Source: Hydractinia symbiolongicarpus
Taxonomy: Eukaryota; Cnidaria; Hydrozoa; Anthoathecata; Hydractiniidae
Length of the DNA stretch: 64,000 nucleotides
Reading direction: 5' to 3'
Assembly: GCF_029227915.1 (NCBI RefSeq)
Contig: NC_079883.1
Span: 23,002,001 to 23,066,000, forward strand
Under the pieces are notes generated by a model that searched no databases, was not told the origin of the DNA, and was given only the letters and a program-made list of their open reading frames with translations. Below are positions 37,068 to 47,770 of this stretch, in pieces. The translations under genes and the position numbers were made by a program. Each line of letters starts with the position of its first letter. Within the stretch, counting starts at the first letter, position 1.

Positions 37068-39470
37068 TCAGCTATCATTTTGCTTGTATTGTTTTATTAA
37101 ACCGTCTACTTTTCTTTTCATTATATCTCTTATTTTAACTTTTGTCTCTTCATCCGCACTTTCCCATTGTGTTTGCAGTGCTTCGTTTTCTTTAACATCT
37201 ACAAAAACATCGTTCATAAATTCTTCGCGTATTTCTTCTTCAATTTCAGGAGTTTTAGGAGCACCAATCTTAGATATTGCACTGATCAAGCGCATCTTGT
37301 TTGCGTAGTCAAATATCTTTGCTTGTAATGATCGTTCTTTCACTAAAAAAAAAATATAATAGCTTGTTATGTAGCAATGGGGTGTTTACATACGCCGCAC
37401 CCTCGTTTCCAGGGGTTTTTGCCTTTTTTAATTTAAGAATAGACGTTCTTTCCTGGGAACGAGGGCGCCTGATGTCAAAGCCGCTAGCGCTTACTTGTCA
37501 AGAACCTCCTAGGAACGAAGTTGACTAGTGTTCCTCGGAGTTCAAATACTCCTGGGAACGAGTTTGCTGACCTACCTTTATTCTCTTTAGGTTGTGGTAT
37601 TCTGCACATCTCAATAAACTCTTCTAATTTCACTTTTACGATTACTCGCTGTTTTTCTCCTTCCACTGTACCAACTAAGTTTTTCACCGGCTTGACAACA
37701 ATCCCTTCTGCTTTATTTGTTCCTAAAAAATCAGTGCATATAATCCAATATCGTTCCCATGTCTCTCTATAACTTCCAGATATTGGATCGTGTTTATGTT
37801 TTTACCGACTAAAAAGTTGCACCGAATTTTTGTCCCCTCATCGTTTTAATGAGGTAGGTATTATAAGAAAATTTCAGCACGAATATATTGACACTGCACT
37901 TTACTTCCTTTATCTCAAACACTCGCTATTTCTATTTTCTCAAACAGATATCTTGTTGTCTTGCTGCTTTATCCCCTATATCCTTTCTTTATTTACATCA
38001 AATCAAAATCAAGAGGGACTCCTTGCAAGTATTGCGTTAGAGAGAGTACACTGCAAGAACTGGACTTGTTTTTGGCTAATTTTAGGTAAAATTCAGACCA
38101 AATAGGAACCCACCTTTTTCTAAGGGAGGCAATCCTAATATCGAAGGTATAGTAGAGTCGAAACCAAGTTTATAATTTAGCGCCTCATTCATTGGTCCAA
38201 TAAAAAGCGGCTTGATGTATAGGATGCCAAGGTCATCAAAAATCTTTAATGCTGCATCAGCGTCAACGTATGCTGTAAAAAAAAGGGAGTGAACAAGATA
38301 ATGTGTTTTGCCAAATTTTATATATATTTATATTCGTCGAGGCTAATGGAATAGCAAAAAAACTCAGCTCATTTAATAGGAGTGACACTTTTGCATTCCC
38401 ATTGAATCCTTCCAGCAAAAATTGGAAAGTTACAGCCATACCCTGTTGATCCAAATCTTGTTTAGTTCTGTAGGAGATATCAAAAGCATTCCATTCAATA
38501 TTTGGACTGTATTGGACCTGATGTTGTATCGGACCTATATTTTTTTTATGAAGAGCTTTACCGTTTACGATGTATTTACCTATAGGGAAAAGTAAACATT
38601 TCAAAATTACCACAGTTAAACTTTGTTATACTTTACAAATAAGAGAGAAAGCTTTTTTTTGCTAAATTGTCGTAAAATGCAAAAATCAAATCATGACCAG
38701 ACTCCATTGCGAAAATTGAACGAAGATAAGTGAGAGGGTAGTGTATCTAACATTTTCTCCGGGATTGTCTCTTAAGTTTCCAAGGGTATTATTATAACTG
38801 AGGTTCCTACGAAAGCGGTGTGACTTCACTCAACTGAACGTCTTCGACCATTTATATTTTCCTGCATTAAACTTTAGAGGGTATTTTTGCATCACTAGCA
38901 GCCGGCCTCCAACTTTTGAAAGCGTGAGGGTTAGAGGCATGTGTGCACCCAAAGATGAGTGTTTTACGAGGGAACAACCACAAACATGACCATACGCATT
39001 TGAGAAGGCATTAAATGAAAGAATTCATTTCTTTTGTGCACTTCTGTAAATACGCTGCAGGATTATCCATGTCGATTTTTCAATGGGTTAACGACTAGTC
39101 ATCAATAAAACAGCTCATTAAGTAAGCTATAACACTTACCTCCGAATAGCTCTCCATACACAGACACTTGTACAATTTCTTTTTCTGGATGCAAACTGCA
39201 AACAGCCCTAAATGCGTCATTCATTTTTTCTGGCTGTTTCTTCATAAAGTCAGCAGTCAAACAGTTGAAAAAATTAACACCATTGTCTAGCAAGCCTCTT
39301 CTTCTGGCTGTGCGAACTGTTTTTCCGTCTGTATGAAAACTGAAGTTAGCGCCGTGAATTTTCTCTGTCACCATCCATGAAACTTTAGAAAAATGTGATG
39401 TATCTTCAAATTTCGTAATATCTTTGTTCATTTTCTCATATTCTGTGAACTCCAATTCTTCATCTGGCAT
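37068..39470 (-). CDS. T4 Rnl2-type RNA ligase, paralogue B
   Basis: Five exons, 39140-39470, 38442-38579, 38114-38272, 37576-37722 and 37068-37342, have the same intron positions and phases as paralogue A and give 349 residues. Motif I is TEKIHGANFSF with Lys37 as expected nucleophile; GELFGGKY, KAEGIVVKP and RVIVKVKLEEF follow. All motifs needed for catalysis appear intact, so both copies look functional. The start is MPDEELEFTEYEKM. The last exon differs from that of paralogue A at only about six positions in some 208 bases compared, while exon 4 has changed at about a quarter of its residues. Same orientation as A, so this is a direct tandem duplication with a unit near 4.7 kb. Confidence 0.86.
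37396..37467. mobile_element. Short MITE of the CGTCCCCAGG family
   Basis: Ends ACCCTCGTTTCCAGG and CCTGGGAACGAGGGCG form inverted repeats. The following GCCGCTAGCGCTTACTTG is shared with the copy at 41541-41635. It is in intron 4 of RNA-ligase paralogue B. Confidence 0.55.
39060..39103 (+). mobile_element. Helitron-like 3' end fragment
   Basis: CCATGTCGATTTTTCAATGG makes an imperfect hairpin followed by GTTAACGA and CTAGT, like the termini at 19398 and 50636. Only the end is recognisable. Confidence 0.35.
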
Positions 39471-39676
39471 CGTGCTCTAAAATTCAAGATTAAACACCCT
39501 TTTTTAGAAGCTCAATTTTTTTTCTCCAGGGTCGGCGAAACCGAAAAGGGGTCAAAGGAGCGTGCCCTCCTCTCCCACTTTCTTGCTGAAATTTGAGAAA
39601 TGAAGACAACAACAAAAACAGCGATTGATGATTGGGGAACTAGATTCGCATATTGGCCTTGTCATTTCCAAACTTA

Positions 39677-39978
39677 CCTACTGATGGTCTTGTGATAGAG
39701 CGTTCGCCTCCAGTGCGGAAGGTCTTGGGTTCAAACCCCGACCGAGTCATGCCAGAGACTATAAAATTGTGAATCGATCCTTTTTGATTAACGTTCAGCA
39801 TAAGAATAGGATCGATATCTTAGGTGGTTGTCTAGTTGAGCGGCTGTTGTGCTTGCACGCTTTCCGTTGGTTAAATGGAAGTTTTAAATGCTCTAGGACC
39901 CCCTTCGCTGGACTCTCATTGATAACCGTTCTATTAGGAACTAAAGAGGCTATTCTGGGTAAATAATAATAATAAGAA
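39677..39978 (+). mobile_element. tRNA-derived SINE with AAT-repeat tail
   Basis: GGTCTTGTGATAGAGCG at about 39686 resembles box A, and GGGTTCAAACCCC (39727-39739) is a clear box B. About 220 bp of body ends in GGGTAAATAATAATAATAAG. This differs in head and body from the SINE at 25643. Confidence 0.75.
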
Positions 39979-40013
39979 AATGACCCCCCCCCCCTAAATC
40001 ATTCGATATACAC

Positions 40014-40065
40014 CTTCATTCCCAGGGATTTAAATAGAAACTCCTGGAAACGAGGATGGCGTTAT
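40014..40065. mobile_element. Very short CGTCCCCAGG-family element
   Basis: CATTCCCAGGG and CTCCTGGAAACGAGGATG are inverted at about 50 bp. This is a degenerate member of the short MITE family. Confidence 0.35.
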
Positions 40066-40426
40066 CAAGCAATTTTATAGGAAAGTGAGAAAATGAAGGT
40101 TTTTTAACGTTACGTACCACGTGAAGAGTGCAACCTCTCGATAAATTTTTCACTTGATTATCGCGTCTACTTAATATTCACATGAATCATGGAGTAAATT
40201 CGTCTTTTAAAATCTCAAATATATTTAAAATCATTGTTGTAATTTATCTGAAGTCAAGCGGAAAGAAACATTGTAAACTTGTCAAAATTTCCAGAAGCTG
40301 AAAACCGTGCAAAAACTCCTTGCTTTTGTTGAGCATGAAATTTAGCAAATGTGATTAGCAACCTCGTACTCAAAAATATTTGTTTTCTTTTAAAAATTCC
40401 TCAAAAATTCTATTTTTTAGCTTTTT

Positions 40427-40902
40427 ACAAGCTCGTGAGCTTGTATTAAAACGCAAATGTGTCCCACAAGAATGGAAATTTTTGCCTCTCTGAGCACCGA
40501 AACGGGAGTAGTCATGTGTTCGAATCTCATCTTGGTAATTATTTTTTAACTAACCGGTAAAGTAAAAGTGTCTCCACCAAAGTTTACAAAAGTGAATGTA
40601 GGCAGAATTAAGGTCTCCCAAATGCCTGGAAAGTAGTCTGCAAAAACTTCTACAACATTACGTAAGAGAGAAACAAAGTCTTATCGGCCATTAACTTTCT
40701 GAATTCCTCTTCTGGGCTTCACGTTCGAGGAATTTTTCGTTCAAGAAGATCTCACAAATCAATTTTTGCATAATGCGTAACAAATATTATTGCCTATCCG
40801 AATAACAAAATATGTCGTGTCTAACTTCGTAACAGAAATCACAATTTGATAGACAGCTTTTTGTAAACTTTATTCGCGAGTTTGTTTACGTATATCATAC
40901 GT
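40427..40902. repeat. Dispersed repeat, copy 1 (starts with an 18-bp palindrome)
   Basis: Starts ACAAGCTCGTGAGCTTGT and runs for 476 bp with high similarity to 49052-49582. It contains TGTGTTCGAATCTCATC, similar to a tRNA T-arm/box B, so it may be SINE-derived. Confidence 0.7.
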
Positions 40903-43900
40903 ATTGTATTAGTTTGACTAGGGTTTTCACTTTAATTAAAATTTTGTACAGGAAATTCCTCGTATATCGTATTATCTCGAATAGATATTGGTGTACCTTG
41001 TTCTGTTTGTTTAAATGTTTGAATTAGAGAAGAGATATAAGGAAAAAAACTTATTCCTTTAAGTCAAACATTTTCAACCTTGTCATCAGGGTCTTGTGGC
41101 CCCTGGGGCCGTTATTACGCCGCTATCAACTTCATCAACAAGGCAAAATGCGCTGGGAAATGGTTGGAACATATTCTATGTCGAATAATTTTTTTCTGTC
41201 TTTGCAAGTTCACTGGGTACTTAAATTATAACTGAGATAAAGAATTATAACTAAAAAAAAAATTATATATAAAAGAAAAATATCTTATATTAGAATTTTG
41301 ATGATATTTTTTTACTTTAATTTGTTTTTACATTTCATTCTTCCTTTTCTCTCACCCTTCGTTCCCCCGTCCCTTTAGCTTGTGATTTCAGAAGGATCCG
41401 AAAACGAGGTTGTCTTTTTCTTTCGCTATTCACAGAGGATGTAAATGTTCTAAAGGTTATATTTTCAACAGTTCTAAACACCCAATTTTTATAAACTGAA
41501 CACTTGTCGACAACTTATTTTTCGATGTTTAGGATTTAGGACTTCCTCGTCCCCGGTTTTTGTGCCTATGTCTAAGCCGCTAGCGCTTACTTGACCTCGA
41601 TGTCGAAAAAGGAAAAAGCCACTGGGGACGAAGTTGGATTAAATTCACTCTCTCGAAATGTCTAATTGTTGCTGCGCAACCATTTTCCACGAATTTCGGC
41701 ATCTTCATTGGCCTTGACGTGTATTATTCTGTTATGTATGCGCGCTAGAAAAAACCATTAGCAAAACTCGTCTATCTTACGCGTGCACAAGAGTAAAAAC
41801 TTTGCAGACTGTCTGCTGTAGAGTGCTGGCCAGAGTATCGTTTCTGTATATGTGTTTTCGCCTTTCAAGTATATTCATATCAGGATTCATAACTGTTCAA
41901 AATGAAACTATGTGTAAAATAATGTAATGCCAGCTTCCAGTTCGCTTTGTTTTTTTTTAAAACTTAACTCGCCGTGGGCTGATTCAACTGTTTAAACCCA
42001 TTTTCAAATGTTGTCCCACTTTCAGTTGAAAGAGGTTATTATTGAACGAGAGTTATTAATAACGAAAGTTATTATATTTTTTACATCCACAATACATCAA
42101 CGTCTTCTTCAGTTTCAATCCCAATGCTAAAAAGAACCCTAAGAAGTTCGGGGACGTGGTTGTATATTTTCGTAAACAAGGAGAGAAATATAAAAATTGT
42201 AAATATAAACAAACTTCTTTTTTCTCATCAGAACGAGGTTTAAACAAACCCAAACAAAAAATCAACATAAAAATATTCCACCTAATTTCTTTCTACCTCT
42301 ATCATCCTTCCAGAAAGTAGTAGCCAAGGCTTTTTGCCTTATCACGACTTCTGAAAATCTAGACGATAAAAAAGCTCTAGGAGCTAGGTTGGCTATCAGT
42401 ACACACAGCTTATATGAGAACCTCTCCTTGGCCTCAAACTTGTTTGTAGAGTTTACCAGAATAAACACAGAAAAAAAAATACATAAAGAAAGTTGATGAC
42501 TGTGAGAACATTTTTTATGAATATATGAACATACTTTCCGTCAACTATATACACACGAATTTTTAGACTATTTTTCCAACTCCTCAGATGTGATGTGTTT
42601 GGGACATGGTTTAGGAGTATTATTTCTTGAACAAATGGAGAAGTTGAATAACACTCTGAAAAATAATAAATAAATAAATGCAAAGTGAAATATTCAGTAT
42701 TTTCTACACCTACCTACAGTTCAAAAGAATCTTGCAAATATGATTTATCTTGTGTAATGTAAAAACATGAAAGTTTATACTAGGACTCTAAACCGACGCG
42801 TAAAACCAAAACAAACGGCCCGAAGCTTAATGAAATTCATTAAATGATTGGTAACGACATTTTGAATAATTTGAAGTACAAAACATCAAAGGAGGAGAGC
42901 GAGTTCGTTACGATAGAATCTATAAACAAACAAACAAACAAACACACAAACTCTCTTGTTATATGTTTGACCAACAATGGTTTATCATGGTATTTTTCTT
43001 GAATTAGTATTAAATACACGGAAAAAGCCATTCTATAAAACCATCGAACAAATCAACTCGCTTGAAATCTCTACCGGAACAGTAAAATATTGCTCTATTA
43101 CGTCATGGCAGTATCATGAAAATTTTCCCAATGTATGTAGCTGACATGTGTGTTATTTACTGGCTTAAGCACATTTATAATCCACGTCAACGTCGAGGCT
43201 TTCCTGGAAAAGAGTTGTCAACTAATTTTGAAGAATGTATGATTCGATTTTATCAGATTCCACCACAGCTAAAGTTTAACCTCGATTCAAGGTCCTGGTC
43301 CTCATATCAAAACGCGTACCTCATATCAAAAATCGCTACCGGCCCTGGGATCAAGGTTGAGTCAAAGTCGTCATAGCAGACAATCGCAAGTTCCTTGAAA
43401 AAGTGTCCGCTATAACCAGATCTCGGCTACATAGACGCTTTAAATATCACGTCAAGAAAATATTATCATTCTGAGAAACGTCATCTATAATCACGAGATT
43501 TCATACGTTAAAAACATTTCACAGAACGCAAGTTTCTTTTAATAGCTCATAACAATGTTGAAAAAATCATGAATGTCAAATTGCGTCAATTTCTGCAATT
43601 TTAATGCATAAAATCGTCTAATATGATTAAACTCAGATCCATTAATTTCGCTGCCGCTCTAGACTTCTACGAACTGCTTTACATAGGATAACGTTCGCGC
43701 AGTTCTGAGAAAATGTATAATTAGTGTCTAAACTTCCAATCTCGAGGGCGGCCGTTGTGTTGGATTGGTGTAAAGCATGTGTTTGCTATAAATCGTGTCC
43801 ACTATAGATAGGTTTGATTGTATAAAAACCATTTAAAATAAGTTGCTAGAAATAATCTTTCACAAACACAATGTCGGGGAAATTTTTATTTTCATCTACA

Positions 43901-45184
43901 AAAAGGGCCTTTTACCTAAGACGACATAAAGTGCCCTGATATTTTTGCCTACCATCATGGAGGTAAAAATAAAGAAGGAGATTGAACTCTTTTGTTTTCA
44001 TTCAAATCATCCGTGATGCGATAAGTTGCAAACTTATTCATGTTGTCCTTTTAAAATCTACCGCATGTTGATTTGATATGACTTTATTTCCATGCTGACA
44101 CACTTCTTTATGAAAACAAAATAAGAAAAATGGCAAGGTAGAAATTTTAATGATTTTTCTTCTATCCTAAAAAATGTCTTTGAAGGCAGAATTTTTCACA
44201 GAATCAATAGGTTTTAAAAACAGAGCCCCAGGTAAGAAAGGTAACGAACCGAGCTTTCCGTAAACCGATTCTAAATAGGAAAAAATTCGTGGGTAGTGCT
44301 CACTTTTTAATTAAGTATCTTTTTTACCACGATGTGTGGTCAGTTGTCAGACAAATTTACCATATCTCATATTAATTTTCACGCGATAAATAAATAAATC
44401 TTTGCTTCATAATGTTTGAGGTTCACGATACGTAGGATTTTTTCTTCTAAGTAGTCTGTTCTATCCCAAATGCAGCATTTCTATGAAGGATATAGTTTGT
44501 TATCAAAATTTATATTTGTGCAAATTTTCTTCTCCTAGCAAATTTTGTTACTTTTTCGGTAAAGTTTTGAACCATAAAGTGTATTGAACGCCCTTTTGAC
44601 CTCAAGTCGACACAACCTTCTAATAAGGTTGCTTCTAAACCCTATTATACCTGAGCTTTTTTGGCTCTTGTAACCCTGGGGGGGGGGGCACAAAGTACCC
44701 GCGGGCCATAAATTCTGAAGCGCTTGTGCTTAAGTGATGACACTTGGCTCAATTGGAGAATATCTTAGTACAAACTCAATCTGGGTGAAAAAAGTAATTT
44801 GATGACGTCATAGGGATTAGAAGTGACGTCACACATGTGAAAATGGTCATTTTCCCAATTTTTCAGTACGTTTTAATTTCTCGCGTGTTACTAATGGTAT
44901 GGCCTTGATTCTTGGTAGGAAAAGGTAAAATGGCACAAAAACGTTTGTATTATAAACATATCTGTTTCATACATATTTATATATAAAGTCATATTCAATA
45001 AATTAATAAAATATTCTTAATAAAACATTATCGTCAAATTCAGCCACAGCATGATTGCTTGAAACAACGTTTTAGAAACAAACTCGCTGCACGATCTTGT
45101 CGAATGTTTACAGTTATCAGAAGTATAGCGACTGTTCAACTTTAAAAAATAATGTCAAAAAAAATGTATATTTACATTTACTTC
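40903..45184. other. Gene-free stretch with dispersed short repeats
   Basis: No gene can be supported. Contents: CGTCCCCAGG-family MITEs (41541-41635; fragments near 41085, 42140, 42300 and 43195-43360), a run of nine or more G near 44682, and two TGACGTCA (CRE-like) palindromes at 44803-44810 and 44824-44831. Open frames are short and without domains. Confidence 0.45.
41541..41635. mobile_element. Short MITE of the CGTCCCCAGG family
   Basis: CTTCCTCGTCCCCGG at the left and CACTGGGGACGAAGTTG at the right are inverted repeats. The inside shares GCCGCTAGCGCTTACTTG with the sequence next to the copy at 37396. Confidence 0.6.
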
Positions 45185-46195
45185 TTAAACAGCATTTTTT
45201 ATATCAATTGGTCCATTTGGCGGGAAAAAGTATAAGTCCTTCCTCAGTTGGCTCACTATACTAGCAATTTGTCTTTTATTGTTTGTTTCTGATTCACGCG
45301 TGTTGGATTTGCGCCCGGATATGTAGTAATTCAAGCGCGTTAACATTCGTAACAAGTCCAATTCATGCGCGTGTTGTCGCAATATTTGACACAGCGTTTG
45401 AATAAACCATGAACCGTTCGATGTGTTTCGCCACGAGTAAAACCCCGACACTGTCGAGTAGGCATACAGAAAATCAGACTGGCTAGGCAAGGTAATCGTT
45501 TTGCTTTGCCTACCCGGAGCATCAACACAATCAACACCGTCCATGTATTCATCTCCTTGACAAGCCTGAATAAAAAACAATTTTGGTTTTCCATTCCAAT
45601 GAGACCCCTCAAAAACACCTGTAAGTTTCTTTATTTGTACCCTTCCATCACGAGCGAACACAATACCATCTTCTCCATGCGAAAGAATAAAACAAACAAA
45701 GCAACTAAATTTTTTTGCATTGCTGGCGGCTGACTCAACAACTTCCATCATTTCCAATTTGCTGATGTTATCATATCGGTCGACGATAAAGCCAAGTTTT
45801 ATGAAAACGTCTATAATTTCCTCGGCATCTTTGTCACTCCCCTCTCGCGGATCAAGACCAGTTGAGCGCTGAAAAGTTGTCATGTTGAATATAACAACAT
45901 TACCTTTAATTTTACTCATGTTATAAACAAACTCCGAATCTTGCTCTGGATAGTGATGAATTTTTTCAACGGGATCTGGATAATATGTAGTATGATTGGT
46001 TTTTATTTTCTTGAATATTTTCGCTGGCGAGTCGTACACATCATGTTCAGGTTCTTTAATAGCAGGCGAGTCAAACACATCTCCTGTGTCTTTAGCTGGT
46101 GACACGTCACATATGTCGCAGGTATCGTCACTTGTGTCATTTTTTTCGTTGTCAGACATGTTTTTCGTGCATAATGCATCAGCTGTTTTCTTCAT
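45185..46195 (-). CDS. Effector-type caspase, intronless
   Basis: Caspases are cysteine proteases that cut after Asp during apoptosis. One uninterrupted frame of 336 residues contains the large-subunit motifs: FQRSTGLDPREGSDKDAE (S1-pocket Arg), CFILSHGEDG (catalytic His) and FFIQACQGDE (catalytic Cys, QACQG instead of the commoner QACRG). The linker VDCVDAPG offers Asp cleavage sites, and the small subunit has YSTVSGFYSWRN followed by GSWFIQTLC (substrate-binding WRN). The length and absence of CARD or DED fit a caspase-3/7-like effector. The N-terminal 70 residues are acidic and contain two DVFDSPAI/DVYDSPAK repeats that could be prodomain cleavage sites. Lack of introns, unlike its neighbours, may mean a retrocopy. 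A possible frame problem at the start is described in the findings. Confidence 0.9.
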   Translation of the reverse strand: MKKTADALCTKNMSDNEKNDTSDDTCDICDVSPAKDTGDVFDSPAIKEPEHDVYDSPAKIFKKIKTNHTTYYPDPVEKIHHYPEQDSEFVYNMSKIKGNVVIFNMTTFQRSTGLDPREGSDKDAEEIIDVFIKLGFIVDRYDNISKLEMMEVVESAASNAKKFSCFVCFILSHGEDGIVFARDGRVQIKKLTGVFEGSHWNGKPKLFFIQACQGDEYMDGVDCVDAPGRQSKTITLPSQSDFLYAYSTVSGFYSWRNTSNGSWFIQTLCQILRQHAHELDLLRMLTRLNYYISGRKSNTRESETNNKRQIASIVSQLRKDLYFFPPNGPIDIKNAV

Positions 46196-46639
46196 TTTTT
46201 ATGTGTTTCTTTGCTTGTGTTTAAAACTTTATCGTCATCCACTTCATTATTTTCGCCCATATTTATACTAAAGATGTTTTCAAAAAATTCCCCTGTGTTT
46301 TGCTGGAAAAATCTTTTTATAGAGGGAGTTCCCCTAGCGAGATTTTAGCTTCATGGAAATTCGTTGTTTATATTAGCAACAAAGCTTTTCTTAGTTATCA
46401 CCGCAAATTGTCAATGAGAAAAAACAACTTCAAAGAAAAATCGACATTTAAAATGTACATAGAAATGTCTTGTGATCTTTCATTATTCTTTGTTTAAAAA
46501 GACCTCCAAGTATGCGAATGGTTACTAAGTTTGTTTGGAATTTGTTTTTTCTAAAATTAAAAGTTACTTCAGGTGCTTATCACAACTGAATTTAACAAGA
46601 AAGTCTTGTCTTGTACTGGACATCAATATCGGATAAAAC

Positions 46640-46692
46640 AACCTCGTTCCCTGCCTTTCTGGTTTTAGATATAAGACCTAGGGACGAGGATG
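46640..46692. mobile_element. Short MITE of the CGTCCCCAGG family
   Basis: CAACCTCGTTCCCTG and CTAGGGACGAGGATG are inverted ends about 50 bp apart, upstream of the caspase. A second degenerate copy lies at about 46784-46870. Confidence 0.5.
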
Positions 46693-46955
46693 AGTAACAC
46701 CTTTAAATGCCTGTTTTTGCTTTGAAGTAGATACCCAGGATATTTTACACCTCAAAATGTATCTTATAAATCATGTTGATCATCCTCCTTCCCCAGGATC
46801 TCTTAGAACATTATCGTTATCACAAAGGAACCTTAAATTCGTCAAGAGGGAAAATGCCCTGAATCGAGGTTGTATGTCGACTTCCCAAACGTAAAGAGAT
46901 TCTTTTTTTAAATAGAATTATTGAAAGTTACTTACATATTAACTAAACCGGTTGC

Positions 46956-47323
46956 TCAAAGGATAGCTGCCTGCATACCTAAGGGTATAAATTCCTACAA
47001 AAATAAATGTCGCTCATTCCTTCCATTTGACAATTAAAACCTACATTGGCAATATTAGGTTTAATTTTTCTAATCGTTCGCGAAATTTCCTTCTTGCGCG
47101 CGCACTCTTGGTGAAAATTTATTTTATTTAATAGCAAGTACCTATAATTTGGAGCCTTTAAAAACAGGAAAAACAGATAATGCTGACAAAAAGAAAGAAA
47201 AAGAAAATGGTTTTATAATTATTGAATAGCAATTTCAAACTTCAGGATTACACTTACCTCTTGATAGACAAATTCACACGTTTTTGCGACTAATGTTATT
47301 TCCCTAAAATCTGGGAATTTCAT
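46956..47323 (-). CDS. Possible small two-exon gene or stray exons
   Basis: Exon 47258-47323 starts with ATG (MKFPDFREITLVAKTCEFVY, then QE) and ends at a GTAAGT donor. A TTTTTGTAG acceptor leads to 46956-46994, which reads EFIPLGMQAAIL then stop, in phase. The join gives only 34 residues. A donor-like GTATGC inside the second exon could instead continue to another exon. I recognise no family. It could also belong to the 5' end of the caspase transcript. Confidence 0.25.
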
Positions 47324-47770
47324 CTTTCTTTCGATTTTAATAAAAATAGCTGACATATGCTATTTACTTGCAAAAAATGAAATTCTCACTTTAGTTTCAA
47401 AGTATCAAAAATAACACTATCGCCAATTTTCCCCTTTTTTTGATATGAGTCGTAAGAAGTTCGTAAAATCTATTTCGAGAAGAATGGATTAAAATATTTA
47501 CAAAAGATAACCTTTAAGAGTTAATAAACTTTGACAGGTTTGTTAAAAATTTTGTGTCTTGTCTAGCATTCAGACCAAATTCTTCCATACAAAAAGTAAC
47601 TGGAAAACATTGTATTGAAAATTTATTTCGTATCAGAATACTAAAAATACAAAACACAGTATCGAATTTTGTTAATGAATTTGCCCTAAACCAGATAGGA
47701 AAAACTGTTACGCATATTTCTTCACCCCTCTTGGGAATGTGTGCGCAATATTGGTATGCTTTACTCGAAG

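Noticed and set aside
40560-40690. Minus-strand frame reading [20 protein letters not shown] in both copies of the 40427/49052 repeat
   Set aside because: The frame is broken by an indel between the two copies and has no known domain, so shared coding is not supported.
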